Position numbers and translations under genes: made by a program | Shown here: piece by piece, positions 58,516-64,000 of the stretch | How positions within the stretch are numbered: the first letter of the stretch is position 1 | Layout of the letters: each line of letters opens with the position of its first letter | The notes under the pieces: model-generated | Seen by the model: the letters and a program-made list of their open reading frames with translations, nothing else | Database searches by the model: none | What the model was told of the DNA's origin: nothing | Source of the DNA: Mauremys mutica | Lineage: Eukaryota > Chordata > Testudines > Geoemydidae | Length of the DNA: 64,000 bases | Direction of reading: 5' to 3' | NCBI RefSeq assembly: GCF_020497125.1 | Contig: NC_059082.1 | Location: forward strand, 27,860,965 to 27,924,964

Positions 58516-59763
58516 TTACTGTTGGCTTTCAGCCTCAAATTCTTCCCTCAAGGCATCCCTAATCCTTGAAGCCCTGTGCTGGGCCTCTCTATTAGCCCTG
58601 CTCTCTGGCTGTGTATATTCAGCCTCCAGGACTTGAACCTCGTGGTCCATGCCTGACTGAATGTTTCACCCTTCCCTTCACAAATATTATGGAGGGTACA
58701 GCAAGCGCATATAACCGCGGGAATGCTGCTTTCCCCCAAGTCTAGCTTCCCATACAAGGATCTCCAGCGGGCTTTTAAACGCCCAAAAGCACACTCCACA
58801 GTCATTCGGCACCGGCTCAGCCTGTAGTTGAACCGGTCCTTGCTCCTGTCAAGCTTCCCTGTATAGGGTTTCATGAGCCAAGGCAGTAACGGGTAAGCGG
58901 GGTCTCCAAGGATCACAATGGACATTTCGACGTCCCCTACTGTGATCTTCCTGTCTGGGAAAAAAGTCCCTGCCTGCATCTTCCTGAACAGGCCACTGTT
59001 CCAAAAGATGCGTGCATCATGCACCTTTCCAGGCCAGCCTGTGTAAATGTCAATGAAACGCCCACGGTGATCCACAAGCGCCTGGAGAACCATAGAGAAA
59101 TACCCCTTACGATTAACGTACTCTGATGCCAGGTGGGGGGGGGGCCAGAATAGGAATATGCGTCCCATCTATCGCCCCTCCACAGTTAGGGAAACCCATT
59201 TGTGCAAAGCCATCCACAATGTCCTGCACGTTCCCCAGAGTCACGGTCTTTCTTAGCAGGATGCGATTAATTGCCTTGCAAACTTGCATCAATACGATTC
59301 CAACGGTCGACTTTCCCACTCCAAACTGGTTCCCGACCGACCGGTAGCTGTCTGGAGTTGCCAGCTTCCAGATTGCAATAGCCACCCGCTTTTCCACCGT
59401 CAGGGCAGCTCTCAATCTTGTGTCCTTGCGCCGCAGAGTGGGGGCGAGCTCAGCACACAGTCCCATGAAAGTGGCTTTTCTCATACGAAAGTTCTGTAGC
59501 CACTGCTCGTCATCCCAGACTTCCATGATGATGTGATCCCACCAGTCAGTGCTTGTTTCCCGAGCCCAAAAGCGGCGTTCAACAGTGCTGAGCATTTCCG
59601 TGAATGCCACAAGCACTGTAGTGTCACACGCGGCAGGCAAATCCATATCGATATCATCGTCGGACTCCTCACTGTCACTTTGGAGCTGAAGGAATAGCTC
59701 GACTGCCAAACGTGTTGTGCTGGCGACACTCATCAGCACAGTCCTCAGCAGCTCGGGCTCCAT
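58516..59763 (-). pseudogene. PIF/Harbinger DDE transposase, two frameshifts
   Basis: Nuclease that cuts and inserts the transposon at 3-bp targets. The likely start is ATG 59763 (MEPELLRTVLMSVASTTRLA). The helix-turn-helix region is DSYRSVGNQFGVGKSTVGIV. The catalytic triad of the DDE_Tnp_4 fold is all visible: Asp in GGAIDGTHIPI, Asp in GWPGKVHDARIFWNSG and Glu in CRMTVECAFGRLKARWRSLY. The middle runs GYFSMVLQALVDHRGRFIDI to SIVILGDPAYPLLPWLMKPY. One frameshift lies in the G10 run at 59135-59144 and could even be a sequencing artefact. A second, a one-base loss near 58641-58652, shifts the last 45 residues, whose proper frame ends in Glu-Ser-Gln-Gln and TAA at 58516-58518. Length of about 415 residues fits the family. 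The gene points towards the Myb-like gene. Confidence 0.9.
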
Positions 59764-60141
59764 TTCCCACAGAAATCGCGATTCACACACAGAGCAGAAA
59801 GACACTCACAATGGCGCCAAACGTTGCCGGAAAGACAGAATGCTGGGATGTGAAGCGATGCACCACGGGGCGTTGGAACAGGAAGCGGAATGACCCACAC
59901 ACTTCCTTCCCCTTCCCACAATACTCAGCGCCAAAACGGCGCCAAAACGGGACGAGGTGCTCTGTGGGATAGCTGCCCACAATGCACTTCTCAATACAGC
60001 GCTGGAAAGTGTTGCAAGTGTGGCCACACTGCAGCGCTGGTAGCTGTCAGTGTGGCCACACTCCAGCGCTGGCCCTACACAGCTGCATGACCAGCGCTGT
60101 AACTCCCAGCGCTACAACTTGTAAGTGTAGCCAAGCCCGTA

Positions 60142-60499
60142 GGCTCTTCTAAGTTGAGATGACATTGAGCTCACACGTCATGTGTCCACACAGCCTCTGC
60201 TGAATTGGCAACATCTGGATTTGGTTCAGGGGGCTCAGGTTCTGCCAGTTTGCAAGGATTCATAGATTTTGCTCAATTGCTTGACAAATTTCTATGCTCA
60301 GTCCTTAGAAACTAGAAACATGGGCTAATGGGAGCACCTCCTGCATTCATTGCTGATGAAAATGCATCAAGTATTAACATTTCTTAACTCCTGCATCAAG
60401 AATTGCAGCACTTAGACCCCTAATTCTGGAGCAGTTATTTGCTGGACATACTACATAGGAGTACATGGATTTTTTTTCCTCAGCTGTGGGCTAAGATAT
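60142..60499. other. Anonymous sequence
   Basis: Nothing recognised between Harbinger element 2 and a CR1 tail. Confidence 0.35.
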
Positions 60500-60590
60500 A
60501 CTTGGGGGGGTGGAGAGGGGCAGGGTTGGGAGGACATGTACTAGATGGCCTCCTGAGGTACTTTCCAGCCCTAAATTTCTATGATTGTAA
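60500..60590 (+). mobile_element. CR1 3'-end fragment
   Basis: GGGGCAGGGTTGGGAGGACA, CTAGATGGCCTCCTGAGGTA and CCAGCCCTAAATTTCTATGATT match the CR1 3' UTR and terminus. Extreme 5' truncation, under 100 bp. Confidence 0.65.
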
Positions 60591-60850
60591 GGTGCTTATT
60601 CACAGTGGGGATGTATTGAGCTGAGAGTGTATATTTAAGTCAGCAGAGTTACACTGGTAAATGGGATCAAAATCAGGTCCTATATATTTTGAAGCTGCTT
60701 CAGAGCAATGCGTTTAGGGATCTGTGAAACGGGATCTGTGAAAGTTCAACATTAAACAGAATCAATGGGACAGGCTCAGAGATATAGCAAGCAGGTAGCT
60801 GAGAAGTCTCTGCAGAAGACAGAAAACCTTTGGTAAACCAGAAATAATGA

Positions 60851-62264
60851 GTACTTGTGGCACCTTAAAGACTAACAAATTTATTGAAGCATGAGCTTTC
60901 GTGAGCTACAGCTCACTTCTTCGGATGCATAGAATGGAACACACAGACAGGAGATATTTATACATACAGAGAACATGAAATGGTGGAAGTATGCATACCA
61001 ACAGGAAGAGTCTAATCAATTGAGATGAGCTATCGTCAGCAGGAGGAAAAAAACTGTTTGAAGTGATAATTAAGATGGCCCATAGAAGGTGTGAGGAGAA
61101 CTTAACATAGGGAAATAGATTCAATTAATGTAATGACCCAACCATTCCCAGTCTTTGTTTAGACCACAGGTAATTGTGTCTAGTTTGCATATTAATTCGA
61201 GTTCAGCAGTTTCTCTTTGGAGTCTGTTTTTGAAGTTTTTTTGTTGCAAAATTGCCACCTTCAAGTCTGTCACTGAGTGGTTAGAGAGGTTGAAGTGTTC
61301 TCCCACTGGTTTTTGAATGTTATGATTCCTGATGTCAGATTTGTGTCCATTTATTCTTTTGCGTAGAGACTGTCCAGTTTGGCCAATGTACATGGCAGAG
61401 GGGCATTGCTTGCACATGATGGCATATATCACGTTGGTAGATGTGCAGGTGTACGAGCCCCTGATGGCGTGCCTGATGTGATTAGGTCCTATGATGGTGT
61501 CACTGGAATGGATATGTGGACAGAGCTGGCATCGGGCTTTGTTGCAAGGATAGGTTCCTGGGTTAGTGTTTATGTTGTATGGTGTGCGGTTGCTGGTGAG
61601 TATTTGCTTCAGGTTGGGAGGCTGTCTATAAGCGAGGACTGGCCTGTCTCCCAAGTTCTGTGAGAGTGAGGGATCATCTTTAAGGATAGGTTGTAAATCC
61701 TTGATGATGCGCTGGAGAGGTTTTAGTTGGGGGCTGTAGGTGATGGCTAGTGGCGTTCTGTTATTTTCTTTTTTAGGCCTGTCCTGTAGTAGGTGGCTTC
61801 TGGGTACTCTTCTGGCTCTGTCAATCTGTTTTTTCACTTCAGCAGGTGGGTATTGTAGTTTTAAGAATGCTTGATAGAGATCTTGTAGGTGTTTATCTCT
61901 GTCCGAGGGATTGGAGCAAATACGGTTGTATCTTAGAGCTTGGCTGTAGACAATGGATGTGTGTCCGGGTTGGAAGCTGGAGGCATGTAGGTAAGTATAG
62001 CGGTCAGTGGGTTTCCGGTATAGGGTGGTATTTATGTGACCATCGTTTATTAGCACAGTAGTGTCTAGGAAATGGACCGCTTGTGTGGATTGGTCTAGGC
62101 TGAGGTTGATGGTGGGATGGAAATTGTTAAAATCACGGTGGAATTCCTCGAGGTTTTCTTTTCCATGAGTCCAGATGATGAAGATGTCATCAATGTAGCG
62201 CAAGTAGAGTAGGGGCGTTAGGGAACAAGAGCTAAGGAAGCGTTGTTCTAAGTCAGCCATAAGA
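60851..62264 (-). mobile_element. 5'-truncated Penelope-like retroelement with 12-bp target duplication
   Basis: Minus-strand element: the last part of the reverse transcriptase, a linker, a GIY-YIG endonuclease and a complete 3' tail ending GGTGCCACAAGTAC. CAGAAATAATGA occurs at 60839-60850 and again at 62265-62276, an exact 12-bp target duplication that fixes both ends. The tail holds a hammerhead-like fold at 60889-60928. Penelope-like elements are a distinct retroelement class, related to telomerase, that uses a GIY-YIG nuclease. Confidence 0.9.
60889..60928 (-). ncRNA. Hammerhead-ribozyme-like fold in the Penelope tail
   Basis: On the minus strand: CCGAAGA, a stem II GTGAGC-TGTA-GCTCAC (perfect 6 bp), GAAA, then GC-TCAT-GC as a minimal stem III, then TT. 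This is the order of the type I hammerhead (CUGANGA, stem II, GAAA, short stem III, UH). The U to C change in the first core box may abolish cleavage. Hammerhead motifs are established in Penelope-like elements. The assignment here is from pattern only. Confidence 0.55.
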
Positions 62265-62290
62265 CAGAAATAATGACTGTCACTTTTCAT
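61121..62290 (-). pseudogene. Penelope-like reverse transcriptase/GIY-YIG endonuclease, 5'-truncated
   Basis: A 389-codon frame uninterrupted to its natural stop. RT residues 29-37 (YLRYIDDIF) hold the catalytic Asp pair. HFLDTTV (73-79) and YRKPTDRYTYLH (91-102) are typical of the class. A Cys-rich knuckle lies at 249-261 (C249, C254, C257, with H259 and H261). The GIY-YIG domain runs from VIYAIMC (287-293) and YIGQTGQS (301-308) with R310/R312 and H316 to the Glu-rich helix around E361. Most of the N-terminal RT is lost by 5' truncation. The first eight or nine codons, including the ATG, come from the flanking target duplication and chromosomal DNA, so the start is fortuitous. Domain integrity indicates a recent copy. 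Confidence 0.88.
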
Positions 62291-62507
62291 TCAACACTTC
62301 AATTGGAGCATTTTCCTTCCAATGAGAAATATATACTTCCTTAGGACATTCAAAGCAGTTTTACCCGAGTTGGCACTGTTAATGAATTATACCCACAGTA
62401 ACACCACTTTATATCAACAGAAAGCCAAAACTATGACCAGTGGTTTAAATAGCAGCATAATGCTGGCTGTATTAGCCAACCTATAAACAGATGCTTATAC
62501 AATTGCC
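62277..62507. other. Short anonymous spacer
   Basis: Sequence between the Penelope-like element and the hAT-like element. No feature. Confidence 0.35.
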
Positions 62508-62515
62508 CTTTTTAG

Positions 62516-63709
62516 CATAGGCACCTACTCTGTGGGTGCTCCAGGGCTCAAGTGCCCATGGGGGACGGGGGAAGAGAGAGGGGAATAGTGGGTACTCAGC
62601 AACCAGGTATCAGAGCTTGAGTGTGGAATGTGATGAGTTCTGTGCTGCTAACGACTTCTGCCCTTGGGGCAGGGAGTTTGTTTATAAATAGAGGCAGGGT
62701 GATTAAGATAACAAAAGGCTTGTCATTAAATTAAATTAGGGGTCCTTAGATGATCCTGAAAGCATTCCCAGGCATTCCAGTTAAAAGATAGGAAACAAAG
62801 GGTAGGAATAAATGGCCTATTTTCCGAGGGGAGAGAAGTAAATAGTGGTGTCCAGGAGGGGCTTGAACAGCACTAGTCCCAGTACAACATATTCATAAAT
62901 GATCTGCAAAAGGGGGTAAACAGTGAGGTGGCAAAGTTTATAGATGATACAAAGTTACTCAAGATAAATCCAAAACAGACTGAAGAGAGTTATAAAGGGA
63001 TCTCACAAAACTGGGTGATTAGGCAACAAAATGGCAGATGAAATTCAATGTTAAATGCAAAGTAATGCACATGGCAAAATATAATCCCAACTATCTATCT
63101 ATCAATCTAATCCCAACAAAATGATGGTGCCTAAATTAGCTCTTATCCATCAAGAAAGAGATCTTGGAGTCATTTGCAGTATTCTGGAAGCACTATATTT
63201 CTACAGTACTGAAAATGTATAAGAATCCTTCTCCCTGTGCCTATTATCCTGAACTCATTTGCCAGCTTCAGAAGATTTAAAATTTATCTCCAGTCATCAA
63301 TGGGACAAACACAACAGAATAATGTTGCTGTCCTCAACCTGCATAAAGAAAATATCAGGGAACTAGATGTAAATAAGATTGCTGACTGCTTCATCCAAAA
63401 AGTTACAGTGAGACAATGTCTTTAAACTGGGACGTTAGTGAAGACAGCTTGTAGGTGTTTGCAATGATTTTAGTATACTGTAATTCATGATAATGTAATT
63501 ATGTAGTTCATAACAATTGAATCATTATTAAATAGTAAAGATACCAATGATAGTCATTCAATAACTAGAATATGAAAGAACTGCATCAATATGCTGAAAA
63601 TAGCCTTCCCCAAAACTGGCAGAGTACCTCCTGTCTTCCCTTCCCCACCAAAACACACACACACCTCTTCAAAAACACCCACTGGCAAAAACAAAAGTCA
63701 ACGCCTATG
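62516..63709. mobile_element. hAT-like element containing a CR1 fragment
   Basis: The left end is CATAGGCACCTACTCTGTGG, and the right end in reverse complement is CATAGGCGTTGACTTTTG. Flanks CTTTTTAG (62508-62515) and CTTCTTAG (63710-63717) match in 7 of 8. I recognise the left end followed by GGTGCTCCAGGGCTC as a turtle hAT family. The interior is mostly foreign: a CR1 ORF2 piece at 62782-63180. No transposase frame. Confidence 0.6.
62782..63180 (+). mobile_element. CR1 ORF2 fragment, decayed
   Basis: Parallels 17872-18250 of the large CR1 copy: AAAAGATAGGAAACAAAGGG, AAATAGTGGTGTCC, AAAATGGCAGATGAAATTCA, GATCTTGGAGTCATTTG. Frameshifts and small deletions abolish coding, and the FADD-equivalent reads FIDD. 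A short CTAT array (about 63090-63105) interrupts it. Confidence 0.8.
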
Positions 63710-63717
63710 CTTCTTAG

Positions 63718-64000
63718 GGTCTTTCATCAGGAGATCTATATGAGCTAAAAAGAGCTCAAACATTCTCCTTGCTCACTTACAGCATTGTAATGTTCCATGG
63801 TTGGAGTCTGCCTTTTTTTAGCAGGAGCTGACGGGAACCCCTCAGGAGGGCAGGAACACATTTTGGTGACCACAACTGTATAAGGGCAATTCAGGTTGTT
63901 TGGTGTTTGTACAGCACCTAGTATAACAGAGTCCTGGTGTGGGCTTTGTAGGCATTACCACACTATAAACAATAATCATCAAAGTAAATTTCAATACAGA
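63718..64000. other. Anonymous sequence with a dispersed repeat tail
   Basis: 63895-63975 holds GTTTGTACAGCACCTAGTAT and AGAGTCCTGGTGTGGGC, the 3' part of an old repeat common in reptiles and birds. No gene. Confidence 0.4.

Larger units (their letters stand above)
56079..60138 (+). mobile_element. PIF/Harbinger DNA transposon, element 2 (near-complete)
   Basis: The ends are GGGCTTGGCTACACTTACAA on both sides, and the terminal inverted repeat runs about 33 bp with one mismatch. GTA at 56076-56078 and 60139-60141 is an exact 3-bp duplication. Length 4060 bp. Subterminal arrays of AGCGCT number seven on the left (56104-56280) and five on the right (59998-60113). It carries a spliced Myb-like gene on +, a DDE transposase on -, and an antisense third frame in the Myb intron. 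A few stops and frameshifts separate it from coding competence. Confidence 0.95.

Noticed and set aside
59481..59729. Other open frames overlapping the Harbinger transposase
   Set aside because: Shadow frames of the transposase. Only the frame with HTH and DDE motifs is meaningful.
61379..62061. Plus-strand frames over the Penelope-like element
   Set aside because: Antisense shadows of the RT/GIY-YIG frame.

Overview
The window is nuclear DNA from an amniote, most probably a turtle (Testudines), or failing that another archosauromorph-side reptile. This rests on the repeat families: CR1 LINE tails ending in ATTCTTATGTTC, a Penelope-like element, abundant non-autonomous hAT and Harbinger elements, several endogenous-retrovirus-type LTRs that I recognise as turtle families, and old MIR-type SINEs. 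Family names are recalled, not searched. I found no exon of a host protein-coding gene, no rRNA or tRNA gene, no CRISPR and nothing prokaryotic. The window reads as intergenic or deep intronic sequence.

Layout. 1-17 kb: the 3' part of an LTR at the left edge (1-527), then mostly anonymous AT-rich sequence with a Tigger-like transposon (2610-3630), a hAT MITE with a perfect 8-bp target duplication (6087-6192), a Penelope-type tail (11490-11600) and a solo LTR (16469-16836). 17-25.5 kb is a dense graveyard: a 5'-truncated CR1 with a 394-codon open frame, an LTR joined to its tail, two related foldback hAT elements, another LTR split by a Harbinger MITE, and two minus-strand CR1 fragments, one ended and one split by hAT elements. 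29.2-34.0 kb: a 4.8-kb Harbinger element (element 1) with 3-bp target duplications, a decayed Myb-like gene on + and a deleted transposase on -. 34-44 kb: a hAT MITE, a second Tigger-like copy and MIR/CR1 scraps. 44.4-47.2 kb: a solo LTR with a perfect GCCCC duplication and three nested insertions. 56.1-60.1 kb: a second, better preserved Harbinger (element 2). 60.8-62.3 kb: a Penelope-like element with a 12-bp target duplication. 62.5-63.7 kb: a hAT-like element holding a CR1 piece.

How the parts work together. Both large Harbinger elements have the classical two-gene layout: a spliced Myb/SANT-like DNA-binding protein on + and a DDE transposase on -, transcribed towards each other. In element 2 the two poly(A) signals lie only about 30 bp apart and face each other. 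The most interesting observation is a third open frame, antisense inside the Myb-gene intron of element 2 (57092-57399). A decayed homologue sits in the same intronic position and orientation in element 1 (about 30200-30441). The two elements have unrelated subterminal sequences, so this looks like a conserved third protein of the transposon. Each element also carries its own subterminal six-base palindrome array (AGCGCT in element 2, TTCGAA in element 1), candidates for binding by the Myb-like protein or the transposase. The Penelope-like element ends in a hammerhead-ribozyme-like fold, and two older tails elsewhere resemble it.
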